In this document: one piece after another, positions 15,776-23,877 of the stretch
Numbering within the stretch: the stretch's first letter is position 1
How the letters are laid out: each line of letters opens with the position of its first letter
Assembly: GCF_018390645.1 (NCBI RefSeq)
Contig: NZ_JAHBGC010000009.1
Location: 1-64,000, forward strand
Length of the DNA: 64,000 nucleotides
Direction: 5' to 3'
From: Ancylobacter dichloromethanicus
Lineage (GTDB): Bacteria; Pseudomonadota; Alphaproteobacteria; Rhizobiales; Xanthobacteraceae
Translations under genes and position numbers: made by a program
Notes under the pieces: model-generated
What the model was told of the DNA's origin: nothing
Database searches by the model: none
What the model saw: only the letters and a program-made list of their open reading frames with translations

Positions 15776-16462
15776 TCAGCGCTCGACCAGCACGTTGGCC
15801 ATGGGCAGCCGACGTTCCCAGCCGGCGCGCTCCAGTTCGGGCACCTGTGAGGCCTCGGCGGGGTAGCCGATGCAGAGATAGCCGACCAGGCGCCAGCGCG
15901 CCGGCACCTCCAGCGCGTGCGCGGCCGCCTGCGGGTCGAGGATCGACACCCAGCCGACCCCGATGCCGCGCGCGGCGGCGGCCAGCCACAGCGTGTGGAT
16001 GGCGAGCACGGCGGAATAGGCGACCGTTTCCGGCATGGTGGCGCGGCCGAGCCCGTGGCCGGTCTCCGGCTCCGGCTCGACGAACACGGCGAGATGCTCG
16101 GGCGCGTCGTCGAGCCCGGCGAGCTTCAGCCGGGCATAAAGGCCGGCGCGTTCCGCCGGCTGCAGCGCCAGCGCCGCGGCGTTCGAGGCCTCGAAATTGG
16201 CGCGGATGGCGGCGCGGCGGCCGGCCTCGCGCACCCGCACCAGCCGCCAGGGCTGGCTGAGGCCGACGCTCGGCGCGCGGCAGGCGGCGGCCAGCAGCGC
16301 GGCGTATTCCGCCGCGTCGAGCGGCGTGGTGCGGAAGCAGCGCACATCCCGCCGCCACGCGAACAGCGCGTCCAGCGCGTCGCGGAAGGCGGCGTCGAAG
16401 GCCGGCGGTGCGCCCGGCACATCGGCCGGGCGGGCGCCTGTCGGGGCTGAGGGAAAGGCCAT
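15776..16462 (-). CDS. bluB: 5,6-dimethylbenzimidazole synthase BluB
   Basis: About 228 residues of the nitroreductase-like fold. BluB cannibalises FMNH2 with oxygen to form dimethylbenzimidazole, the lower axial ligand of B12. FAWRRDVRCFRTTPLD near the N-terminus, GLSQPWRLVRV and GIGVGWVSILDP fit the family. ATG 16462 is chosen; an ATG at 16486 would add eight residues. Presence of bluB implies an aerobic route to the ligand. Confidence 0.92.
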   Translation of the reverse strand: MAFPSAPTGARPADVPGAPPAFDAAFRDALDALFAWRRDVRCFRTTPLDAAEYAALLAAACRAPSVGLSQPWRLVRVREAGRRAAIRANFEASNAAALALQPAERAGLYARLKLAGLDDAPEHLAVFVEPEPETGHGLGRATMPETVAYSAVLAIHTLWLAAAARGIGVGWVSILDPQAAAHALEVPARWRLVGYLCIGYPAEASQVPELERAGWERRLPMANVLVER

Positions 16463-16611
16463 GCGGGCTCCCATGAAGGCTCTCACGCGTGCGTCTCGGG
16501 GCGCGCTGCGGGGGCAGAGGGTTGCGCGTCCGTCATTGAGGGTCTACCCCGCCCTCGCGCCCGAGGCGACTTTCTTGCGTGTCCGTCGCCGTTTTGCTGC
16601 TTGAGGCTTCC

Positions 16612-17634
16612 ATGCTGCGCTCCGCCACCGGCCTTCCCTTCGACGATATCCGCAACCTCGTCGCCCAGATGCCGGGGCCGGACGCGCCCGCGCGCGCCGC
16701 CGCCGCCGCCCGGCAGGGACAACTGGTCAAGCCGCCGGGCGCGCTGGGACGGCTGGAAGAGATCGCGATTTTCATCGCCGGCTGGCAGGGGCGGGAGATT
16801 CCGCAGTTGAACCGGCCGACCGTCGCGGTGTTCGCCGCGACCCATGGCGTGGCGGGGCGCGGCGTGTCGCCCTACCCCTCCGAGGTGACCAAGCAGATGG
16901 TCGCCACCTTCACCGCGGGAAAGGCGGCGGTGAACCAGATTTGCGGCGTGTTCGGCGCCGGCCTCAGGGTGTTCGACCTCGCGCTCGACCTGCCGACGCC
17001 GGATATTGTCGAGCGCGACGCGCTGACCGAGGCCGAATGCGCCGCCACCATGGCCTTCGGCATGGAGGCGCTGGCCGGCGAGCCGGACCTTTTGTGCCTC
17101 GGCGAGATGGGCATCGGCAACACCACGGTGGCGGCCGCCATCTTCCACGGCCTCTATGGCGGCGAGGCCGGAGACTGGGTCGGCCCCGGCACCGGCGCCA
17201 CCGGCGAGGTGCTGGGGCGCAAGGTGGAGGCGGTGCGGGCGGCGGTGGCGCGGGCGAAGGGCCATCTCGACGACCCGCTGGAGGTGCTGCGCAAGCTCGG
17301 CGGGCGCGAGGTGGCGGCGATCGCCGGGGCTATCCTCGCCGCGCGGCTGCAGCGCGTGCCGGTGGTGCTCGACGGCTATGTGGTGACCGCCGCCGCCGCC
17401 GTGCTGAAGGCGCTCGACCCCGCCGCGCTCGACCATTGCCTCGCCGGCCATGTCTCGGCCGAGCCGGCGCATCGCGCGGTGCTGGAGCGGCTGGGGCTGC
17501 GCCCGCTGCTCGACCTCGACATGCGGCTCGGCGAGGGCTCCGGCGCGGCGCTTTCCATCGGCATCGTCAAATCGGCGCTGGCCTGCCATGGCGGCATGGC
17601 GACCTTCGCTGAAGCCGGCGTGGCGGGTGCGTGA
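16612..17634 (+). CDS. cobT: Nicotinate-nucleotide:dimethylbenzimidazole phosphoribosyltransferase
   Basis: About 340 residues. It activates dimethylbenzimidazole to alpha-ribazole 5'-phosphate for CobS. KPPGALGRLEEIAIFIAGWQ, FAATHGVAGRGVSPYPSEVT, GEMGIGNTT and the catalytic glutamate in RLGEGSGAAL near the C-terminus are diagnostic. The ATG at 16612 has a TTGAGG-like site upstream; an earlier in-frame start at 16579 would add 11 residues. The stop overlaps the next gene by 4 bp. No cobalamin riboswitch was recognised in the bluB-cobT gap. Confidence 0.94.
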   Translation: MLRSATGLPFDDIRNLVAQMPGPDAPARAAAAARQGQLVKPPGALGRLEEIAIFIAGWQGREIPQLNRPTVAVFAATHGVAGRGVSPYPSEVTKQMVATFTAGKAAVNQICGVFGAGLRVFDLALDLPTPDIVERDALTEAECAATMAFGMEALAGEPDLLCLGEMGIGNTTVAAAIFHGLYGGEAGDWVGPGTGATGEVLGRKVEAVRAAVARAKGHLDDPLEVLRKLGGREVAAIAGAILAARLQRVPVVLDGYVVTAAAAVLKALDPAALDHCLAGHVSAEPAHRAVLERLGLRPLLDLDMRLGEGSGAALSIGIVKSALACHGGMATFAEAGVAGA

Positions 17635-18152
17635 GGGGCCGGTCGGCTCGCCCACGCGGCTGGCGGCCGCAGACCCTGCGCGGCATCCTGGTCGCCGTGG
17701 GGCTGATCGTCGTGGCGCTGGTGGTGGAACGGGTCATCCCCCCGCTCACCGGCGCGGTGCGGGTGGCGGATGGCGACAGCCTGGAAGTGGCGGGCGAGCG
17801 GGTGCGGCTCGACGGCGTCGACGCGCCGGAACTCCACCAGAGCTGCGGCGAGGGGGCGAAGGAGTGGCCCTGCGGCGCCGAGGCCAGGGCGGCGCTGGAG
17901 GCGCTGGTCGCCCGGGGTGCGGTGAGCTGCCGGCCGGTGGACGAGGACCGCTATGGCCGCGCCGTCTCGGTCTGTTCGGTCGACGGCGCGGATATCGGCG
18001 CCGCGCTGGTGCGGCAGGGCTGGGCGGTGGCGCTGGGGCTGGCCTACCGGGCCGAGGAGCGCGCGGCGCAGGCGGCCGGCGCCGGCATCTGGTCCGGCCG
18101 GTTCGAAAGGCCGGCGGAGTGGCGGGCGCGCCATCCACGGCCGGCGGAGTGA
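17631..18152 (+). CDS. Thermonuclease-family (SNase-like) protein, membrane-anchored or secreted
   Basis: 173 residues from a GTG overlapping the cobT stop. A hydrophobic N-terminal segment (about 18-40) is followed by a staphylococcal-nuclease fold: RVADGDSLEVAGERVRLDGV, then DAPEL (the catalytic glutamate region) and DRYGRAVSVC (catalytic arginine). Four extra cysteines (SCGEG, WPCG, VSCR, SVCS) could form disulfides, fitting an extracytoplasmic location. Confidence 0.85.
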   Translation: MRGRSARPRGWRPQTLRGILVAVGLIVVALVVERVIPPLTGAVRVADGDSLEVAGERVRLDGVDAPELHQSCGEGAKEWPCGAEARAALEALVARGAVSCRPVDEDRYGRAVSVCSVDGADIGAALVRQGWAVALGLAYRAEERAAQAAGAGIWSGRFERPAEWRARHPRPAE

Positions 18153-18161
18153 GGACCGGTG

Positions 18162-18854
18162 ATGTCGTCCCGGCCGGCCGGGGATGGCGGACGGGCCGCG
18201 CGCGCCTATCTAACGCCCATGCCGCCGGACGATCTCGACAGCCTGCTCGCCGCCATCCGCGCCTGCCGCTTCTGCGTGGAGACGCCGCGCGGAAAGCCGC
18301 TGCCGCACCCGCCGCGCCCGGTGCTGCATGTCGGGCCGAGGGCGCGCATCCTCATTGCCGGGCAGGCCCCGGGCACCAAGGTGCACGCCTCCGGCCAGTC
18401 CTTCACCGACGCCTCCGGCGACCGGCTGCGCGCCTGGCTGGGCATCGACCGCGCGACCTTCTACGACCCCGACCGGATCGCCGTCGCCGCCATGGGCTTC
18501 TGCTTTCCCGGGCAGGACGCCAAGGGCGGCGACCTGCCGCCGCGCCGGGAATGCGCCGGCCTGTGGCACGACCGGCTGTTCGCGGCGCGGGCGCCGTTCG
18601 ACCTCGTGGTGGCGGTGGGGGCGGCCTCGCAGGCCTACCATCTGAAGCGGCTGGGGCTGGAGCGCTTCGCGCGCGGCGGGCTGACCGGGCGGGTGGAGCG
18701 CTGGCGCGAGATTTTCGCCGCCCGCGCCGCGCCCCGGCTGTTGCCGCTGCCGCACCCTTCCTGGCGCAACACCGGCTGGCTGAAGCGTCATCCCTGGTTC
18801 GAGGCGGAACTGCTGCCGGTGCTGCGCGCCGAGGTGGCGCGGCTGCTTGATTGA
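18162..18854 (+). CDS. Uracil-DNA glycosylase family protein
   Basis: About 230 residues of the uracil-DNA glycosylase superfamily. A cysteine-containing N-terminal segment (IRACRFCVETPRGKPLPHPP), ILIAGQAPGTKVHASGQSFT (the GQAPG motif) and LPLPHPSWRNTGW (the HPS motif) are present. It resembles the small UDG-like group found beside housekeeping genes in alphaproteobacteria rather than classical family 1. The ATG at 18162 has AGGA six bases upstream; an in-frame ATG at 18219 is nearer the conserved region. The stop codon lies inside an 18-bp tandem repeat. Confidence 0.85.
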   Translation: MSSRPAGDGGRAARAYLTPMPPDDLDSLLAAIRACRFCVETPRGKPLPHPPRPVLHVGPRARILIAGQAPGTKVHASGQSFTDASGDRLRAWLGIDRATFYDPDRIAVAAMGFCFPGQDAKGGDLPPRRECAGLWHDRLFAARAPFDLVVAVGAASQAYHLKRLGLERFARGGLTGRVERWREIFAARAAPRLLPLPHPSWRNTGWLKRHPWFEAELLPVLRAEVARLLD

Positions 18855-18884
18855 GCCTCCCTCATGGATTGAGCCTCCCTCATG
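18849..18884. repeat. 18-bp tandem duplication
   Basis: The 18-bp unit gattgagcctccctcatg occurs twice head to tail (18849-18866 and 18867-18884), with the glycosylase gene's stop codon in the first copy. It abuts a long palindrome. Confidence 0.85.
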
Positions 18885-18885
18885 C

Positions 18886-18956
18886 CCGGGCTTGACCCGG
18901 GCACCCAGCGACCGGGCGCGCCGATTTCGCTGGGTCCGCGGGTCAAGCCCGCGGAT
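18886..18956. repeat. Long imperfect palindrome, REP/RIME-like intergenic element
   Basis: Two arms of about 27 bases, starting near CCGGGCTTGACCCGGGCA and ending near GCGGGTCAAGCCCGCGG, pair with few mismatches around a loop of about 15 bases (near CCGGGCGCGCCGATT). Inner arms ACCCAGCGA and TCGCTGGGT are exact. It lies between convergent genes and has no T-run, so it fits a dispersed palindromic repeat that may also end transcription. Confidence 0.65.
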
Positions 18957-19023
18957 GAGGGGTGGTGATGAAGGTGGAGCGATCCCGGATCGGCCTGCGG
19001 CGTCCGGGAGGATGTCACCTCGT

Positions 19024-19773
19024 TCAGCGCGACACCATGAGATGCCGGTTGAGCCGACGCTCGATGACGTTCCATACCCGGCGGATGATCTCGACCATCA
19101 GGAGATACAGCACCGCCGCCCAGAGATAGACCTCCATGTCGTAGGAGCGCGAGAAGGCGAGGCGGGTGACGCCCATCAGATCGTAGACGGTGATCACCGA
19201 GGCGATGGCGCTGGCCTTGATCATCAGCACCAGCTCGTTGCCGAGCGGGCGCAGGCCGATGGCGATGGCCTGCGGCAGGATGATCTTGCGATAGGCCAGC
19301 ACGCGGTGGAGGCCGAGCGCCTGCGCCGCCTCCATCTGCCCGGCCGCCAGGGTCTGGATGCCGCCGCGCAGGATCTCCGACTGGTAGGCGGCGGTGTTGA
19401 GGGTGAAGGTGAACACCGCGCAGTTGAAGGCGTCGCGGAAGAACCACCACAGGCCGATATCGGTCAACTGCTCGCGGAACTGGCCGGCGCCGTAATAGAT
19501 GAGGAAGGTCTGCGCCAGCAGCGGCGTGCCGCGGAAGAAATAGGAATAGGTGAAGGCCGCGCGGGACAGGAACTTGCCGCCTTCCACCCGCGCGATCGCC
19601 AGCGGCAGGGCGAGCGCGAGGCCGAGGAAGACCGACAGCCCGACCAGTTGCAGCGTCACCCACACGCCGTCGAGAAAGCGCAGGCCGTAGCGCGACATCA
19701 GGTCGGCGTTGAGGCCGATCAGGCCCATGAGCCAGAGAAAGCCGCCACCGAGCGAGGCGAGGAACGGGTCCAT
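19024..19773 (-). CDS. Polar amino-acid ABC transporter permease (HisM type)
   Basis: 249 residues with five membrane helices and the ABC permease EAA loop, EAAQALGLHRVLAYRKIILP, at about 150-169. The family forms heterodimers for histidine, arginine, ornithine or opine uptake. It overlaps the upstream permease gene by one base (19773), indicating coupling. No ATPase gene follows; the next sequence is the palindrome and a convergent gene. Confidence 0.9.
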   Translation of the reverse strand: MDPFLASLGGGFLWLMGLIGLNADLMSRYGLRFLDGVWVTLQLVGLSVFLGLALALPLAIARVEGGKFLSRAAFTYSYFFRGTPLLAQTFLIYYGAGQFREQLTDIGLWWFFRDAFNCAVFTFTLNTAAYQSEILRGGIQTLAAGQMEAAQALGLHRVLAYRKIILPQAIAIGLRPLGNELVLMIKASAIASVITVYDLMGVTRLAFSRSYDMEVYLWAAVLYLLMVEIIRRVWNVIERRLNRHLMVSR

Positions 19774-20495
19774 CAGTGGCCTCCCACGCGCCTGAAGCCG
19801 CGCGAGGCCCGGTTCTCCAGCACGGTGAACACGATGCTCGAAAGGCCGGAGAAGACGAGGTAGATGAGGCAGGCGACGAGGTAGAAGAAGAAGGGCTGCT
19901 TGGTCACGCCCACCGCGATCGAGGTCTGGCGCATCAGGTCGCTGATGGCGATCACCGACACCAGCGAGGTGTCCTTCAACAGCACCATCCAGTTGTTGGA
20001 GAGGCCGGGCAGGGCGACGCGCCAGAGCTGGGGAAAGGTCACCAGCCGGAAGGTGCGCCAGCCCGACAGGCCGAGCGCCGAGGCAGCCTCCTTCTGGCCC
20101 TTGGGCACGGCGCGGATCGCGGCCAGCAGCACCTCGCTGGAAAAGGCGCCGAGCACGAGGCCGAGCGCCACCACGCCGGCGACGAACTGGTTCACCTCGA
20201 TATGGGCGCCCTCGACCACATAGTCGGCCAGGCGGGTGAGCAGCATCTGCCCGCCATAATAGACGATGAACAGGGTGAGCAGTTCCGGCAGGCCGCGGAA
20301 CACCGTGGTGTAGAGGTCGCCCACCGCCCGCAGCACCCGCGAGCGTGAATCCTTGGCCACCGCCACGGCGAGGCCGATGACGATGCCGACCGGCAGGGTG
20401 ACCAGCGCAAGCTCGATGGTGAGCAGCGCGCCCTGGGCGATTTCGTCTCCCCAGCCATGCGGGCCGAAGGACAGCAGCTCAAGGAGATCCAGCAT
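19773..20495 (-). CDS. Polar amino-acid ABC transporter permease (HisQ type)
   Basis: 240 residues with five membrane helices and the EAA loop EAASALGLSGWRTFRLVTFP at about 137-156. It pairs with the overlapping HisM-type gene and lies downstream of the binding-protein gene, about 80 bp away. Confidence 0.9.
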   Translation of the reverse strand: MLDLLELLSFGPHGWGDEIAQGALLTIELALVTLPVGIVIGLAVAVAKDSRSRVLRAVGDLYTTVFRGLPELLTLFIVYYGGQMLLTRLADYVVEGAHIEVNQFVAGVVALGLVLGAFSSEVLLAAIRAVPKGQKEAASALGLSGWRTFRLVTFPQLWRVALPGLSNNWMVLLKDTSLVSVIAISDLMRQTSIAVGVTKQPFFFYLVACLIYLVFSGLSSIVFTVLENRASRGFRRVGGH

Positions 20496-20573
20496 GTCGG
20501 ACGGCGCCCCCCGGGGTCATCGACGAGAGGGCGCCGCCCCGGCCCCCGCCGGAACGGCGCCGCGGCGGGGGCG

Positions 20574-21350
20574 TCAGTAGACGCTGAAGGGGAAGTACTT
20601 GTCGTTGATGGTCTTGTAGGTGCCGTCGGCGACGATCTCGTCGATCGCCTTGTTGAACATGGCGACGAGGTCGGTGTCGTCCTTGCGGATGCCGACGCCG
20701 ACGCCCTCGCCGAAATATTTCGGGTCCTTGTATTCGGCGCCGGTGAACTTGCAGCATTTGCCCTCGTCGGTGCCGAGCCATTCCAGCAGCACCACCTTGT
20801 CGGCGAGCACGGCATCGAGCCGGCCATTGGCGAGATCGAGATTGGCCTCGTCCTGCTTGCCGTAGAGCTTCACCTCGGCGCCGGCCTTGGCGTACACGTC
20901 TTCGAGATAGTTGGAATGGATGGTGGAGCCCTGCGCGCCCAGCACCTTGCCCTTCAGCGCCTCGGGCGAGGTCTCGGTGATGGGGGAATCCTTCGGCACC
21001 ACGAAGGTGGCGGGGGTGTTGTAGTATTTCTTCGAAAAATTGATCTGCTGCTGGCGCTCCTCGGTGATCGACATCGAGGCGACGATGGCGTCGTATTTGC
21101 CGGCCAGCAGCGCGGGAATGATGCCGTCCCAGTCCTGCGCGGTAAAGGTGCATTCCACCTTCATCTTGGCGCACAACGCCTTGGCGATATCGATGTCGAA
21201 GCCCTTCAGTTCGCCATTCTCGATATAGTTGAAGGGCGGGTAGGCGCCTTCGGTGCCGATGCGGACGGTCTTCCACTCCTTGGCGGAAGCGCTGCCCGCC
21301 ATCGCGGCGACGAGAAGGGCCGCAGCCGCTATCCGGGTGACGAGGCTCAT
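20574..21350 (-). CDS. Lysine/arginine/ornithine-type periplasmic binding protein
   Basis: 258 residues. A signal peptide (MSLVTRIAAAALLVAAMAGS, cleavage after ASA near residue 23) leads into a type II periplasmic-binding fold: VRIGTEGAYPPFNYIENGEL near the start, ALKGKVLGAQGSTIHSNYLE in the hinge. It resembles HisJ/ArgT/NocT-type proteins that bind basic amino acids or opines. The ATG at 21350 gives the signal peptide; the longer frame to 21419 has no support. It is the first gene of a three-gene operon with both permeases. Confidence 0.9.
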   Translation of the reverse strand: MSLVTRIAAAALLVAAMAGSASAKEWKTVRIGTEGAYPPFNYIENGELKGFDIDIAKALCAKMKVECTFTAQDWDGIIPALLAGKYDAIVASMSITEERQQQINFSKKYYNTPATFVVPKDSPITETSPEALKGKVLGAQGSTIHSNYLEDVYAKAGAEVKLYGKQDEANLDLANGRLDAVLADKVVLLEWLGTDEGKCCKFTGAEYKDPKYFGEGVGVGIRKDDTDLVAMFNKAIDEIVADGTYKTINDKYFPFSVY

Positions 21351-21611
21351 TGATGTTCCCCTCTGAAAGGTTGGCCCTGGGCCGGCTGTTCTGTGCGTTC
21401 CGGCAACCCATGCTGGCATTATTTCCGAATGTAGCGCAACGGGCCTGCCGCATCCCTAGTCAGAAAGTCGAACTGACCCATTTGTGTGCAATGCAGCGCC
21501 ATAAGCGCCGCCGATCAGGCGACGGGGTGGCATGGGTTGACGCCCTCGCCGCGCTGGTGTCTCACCACAACCCACGTCCCCTAACCGACGTCCATTGAGG
21601 AGGAGCGCGCG

Positions 21612-22802
21612 ATGGCCACGGCAGACGATGTGAAGGCAAGGCTGGCGCAGGTTTCCGCCCCGGACGGGCGTCCGGTGACCGAGGCCGGCGTGCTGTCGGA
21701 GATCCTGGTTTCGGACGGCAAGGTCTACATGTCGATCACCGTCGACGCCGGCGAGGCGCAGGCCTGGGAGCCGGTGCGCGCCGCGGTGGAGCGCACCGTG
21801 CGCGGCACGCCGGGCGTGACCTCGGCGCTGGTGGCGCTGACCGCCGAGCGCAAGGCCGGGGCCGCCCCGGCGGGCGGCGCGCAGCCGGTGCGCGTCTCCG
21901 GGCAGGGCGGCGGCCATTCTCACGCCGGGCACGCCCATGCGGGCCATTCCCATGCCGCTCCCGGCCAGCCGCCGGCCGATCCGCAGAAGGAGACGCCGGG
22001 CCTGCCGGGCGTCGGCGCCATCATCGCCGTGGCATCCGGCAAGGGCGGCGTGGGCAAGTCGACGCTGGCGGCCAATCTCGCGCTCGGCCTCGCCGCCTCC
22101 GGGCTAAGGATCGGCCTGCTCGACGCCGACATTTACGGCCCCTCTGTGCCCCGCCTGATGGGGCTTAAGGGCCGCCCGGAGGTCAACGGCCGGATGATCA
22201 CCCCGATGCAGGCCTTCGGGCTGAAGGTGATGTCGATCGGCTTCCTGGTCGAGGAAGAGACGCCGATGATCTGGCGCGGGCCGATGGTGATGTCGGCGAT
22301 CAGCCAGATGCTGAAGGAAGTGAACTGGGCGCCGCTCGACATCCTCGTCGTCGACATGCCGCCCGGCACCGGCGACGCGCAGCTCACCATGGCGCAGCAG
22401 GTTCCGCTGGCCGGCGCGGTCATCGTCTCCACCCCGCAGGACCTCGCGCTGATCGACGCGCGGCGCGGCATCGCCATGTTCCAGAAGGTGAACGTGCCGG
22501 TGCTCGGCGTGGTCGAGAACATGAGCTACTTCATGTGCCCGCACTGCGGCACCCGCTCCGACGTGTTCGGCCATGGCGGCGCGCGGCACGAGGCGCAGCG
22601 GCTCGGCGTGCCCTTCCTGGGCGAGGTGCCGCTGCAGATGTCGATCCGCGAGACCTCGGACGCCGGCCTGCCGGTGGTGGCGACAAGGCCGGACAGCCCG
22701 GAGGCGGGCATCTATCGCGGCATCGCGGCAGCAGTGCGCGACTCGCTCGCCGGCCGCCGCGGCACCGCCCGCGCCGCCCCGCGCATCGTCATGGAGGGGT
22801 GA
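21612..22802 (+). CDS. apbC: Mrp/ApbC-type iron-sulfur cluster carrier ATPase
   Basis: 396 residues. An N-terminal MIP18/DUF59-like domain (about 1-85) is followed by a histidine- and glycine-rich linker (about 95-125), then a P-loop NTPase with the deviant Walker A SGKGGVGKSTLAANLA (about 140-155). A CxxC pair in YFMCPHCGTRSDVF (about 300-313) holds the bridging Fe-S cluster in the dimer. The family delivers Fe-S clusters to target proteins in the cytosol. The ATG at 21612 has GAGGAG upstream. Confidence 0.93.
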   Translation: MATADDVKARLAQVSAPDGRPVTEAGVLSEILVSDGKVYMSITVDAGEAQAWEPVRAAVERTVRGTPGVTSALVALTAERKAGAAPAGGAQPVRVSGQGGGHSHAGHAHAGHSHAAPGQPPADPQKETPGLPGVGAIIAVASGKGGVGKSTLAANLALGLAASGLRIGLLDADIYGPSVPRLMGLKGRPEVNGRMITPMQAFGLKVMSIGFLVEEETPMIWRGPMVMSAISQMLKEVNWAPLDILVVDMPPGTGDAQLTMAQQVPLAGAVIVSTPQDLALIDARRGIAMFQKVNVPVLGVVENMSYFMCPHCGTRSDVFGHGGARHEAQRLGVPFLGEVPLQMSIRETSDAGLPVVATRPDSPEAGIYRGIAAAVRDSLAGRRGTARAAPRIVMEG

Positions 22803-22824
22803 GGCGCGCGAGCCGCCTTCGCGT

Positions 22825-23664
22825 CTATCTTGGCTGAAGGTCCTGCGCCTCGAACGGGGTGAAGAAGCTCTCGATCTCGGCGAAGCCCATCGCTTCGTCG
22901 AGGAAGTCGAAGCGCCCGTCGCGCTGCATCGCCTGCGCCGCGCGGGCGACCGCGCCATAGGCAAGGCGGGCGAGGCTGGAGCCGATGCTGATGCGCCGCA
23001 CCCCGGCTTCGCCCAGTTCGTCGCGGGTGAAGCGCGTCCCGCCAATGCCGATGACCACGTTCACCGGCCGCGAGAGCGCCGAACAGACCGTGCGCACCGC
23101 CTCGATGTCCGGCAGGCCGGGGGCGTAGAGCACGTCGGCGCCCGCCGCCTCGAAGGCCTGGAGCCGGCGGATGGTGTCGTCGAGATCGGGCCGCTCCCAC
23201 AGGAAGTTTTCTGCCCGCGCGGTCAGCACGAAATCGCCCTTGAGGCTTTGGCGCGCCTCCACCGCCGCCTCGATGCGCTCGACGGCGAGGGCGTGATCGT
23301 AGATCGGCGCCTCGGGCCGGCCGCTATGGTCCTCGATCGAGCCGCCCGCCAGCCCCACCGCGGCGGCGGCGCGGATGGTGTCGGCCACCGCCTCCGGCGT
23401 GTCGCCGAAGCCGTTCTCCAGATCGGCCGAAACCGGCAGCGCGGTGGCGCCGACGATCAGCGCGCAATGGGCCAGCATCTGGTCCCGGCCGGTGCCGCCA
23501 TCGCGCACGCCGCGCGCGAAGGCCATGCCGGCGCTGGTGGTGGCCAGCGCGGGATAGCCCGAGGCGGCGAGGATGCGGGCGGTTCCCGCGTCCCACGGAT
23601 TGGGCAGGATGAACGCGCCGGGTCCCTCGTGCAGGGCGCGGAAACGGGCGGCCTTGTCGTCCAT
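22825..23664 (-). CDS. Isocitrate lyase/PEP mutase family protein
   Basis: 279 residues of the PEP-mutase/isocitrate lyase barrel: FILPNPWDAGTARILAASGY near the start, then SADLENGFGDTPEAVADTI, SIEDHSG and RAENFLW. The KKCGH signature of true isocitrate lyase is absent, so it belongs with the broad carboxyphosphonoenolpyruvate mutase/oxaloacetate-decarboxylase-like group. Exact reaction unknown. Convergent with apbC, 22 bp apart. Confidence 0.85.
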   Translation of the reverse strand: MDDKAARFRALHEGPGAFILPNPWDAGTARILAASGYPALATTSAGMAFARGVRDGGTGRDQMLAHCALIVGATALPVSADLENGFGDTPEAVADTIRAAAAVGLAGGSIEDHSGRPEAPIYDHALAVERIEAAVEARQSLKGDFVLTARAENFLWERPDLDDTIRRLQAFEAAGADVLYAPGLPDIEAVRTVCSALSRPVNVVIGIGGTRFTRDELGEAGVRRISIGSSLARLAYGAVARAAQAMQRDGRFDFLDEAMGFAEIESFFTPFEAQDLQPR

Positions 23665-23877
23665 GCGGCGGGTCTCCCACGTGGCGTGGCTTGCGTCGCC
23701 AAGCCTTCCCCGAAGCTAGCGGTGGTTCATGAACAAATCAAGAACACGATGCCCGCGGCCGAGGGTCGGCATCGGTGCCGCCGGGGTGCCGCCGGTGGGC
23801 GCCGGGCGGGAAAGCCGGTTGCCCTGGGCGCCGGGTTGCGGCAATCATCGCCGCCCGTAGCGAAGGGATGCCTGCCC

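Noticed and set aside
16463-16611. Possible cobalamin riboswitch between bluB and cobT
   Set aside because: No B12-box-like conserved segment was seen on either strand, and the gap is too short for a typical element plus leader.
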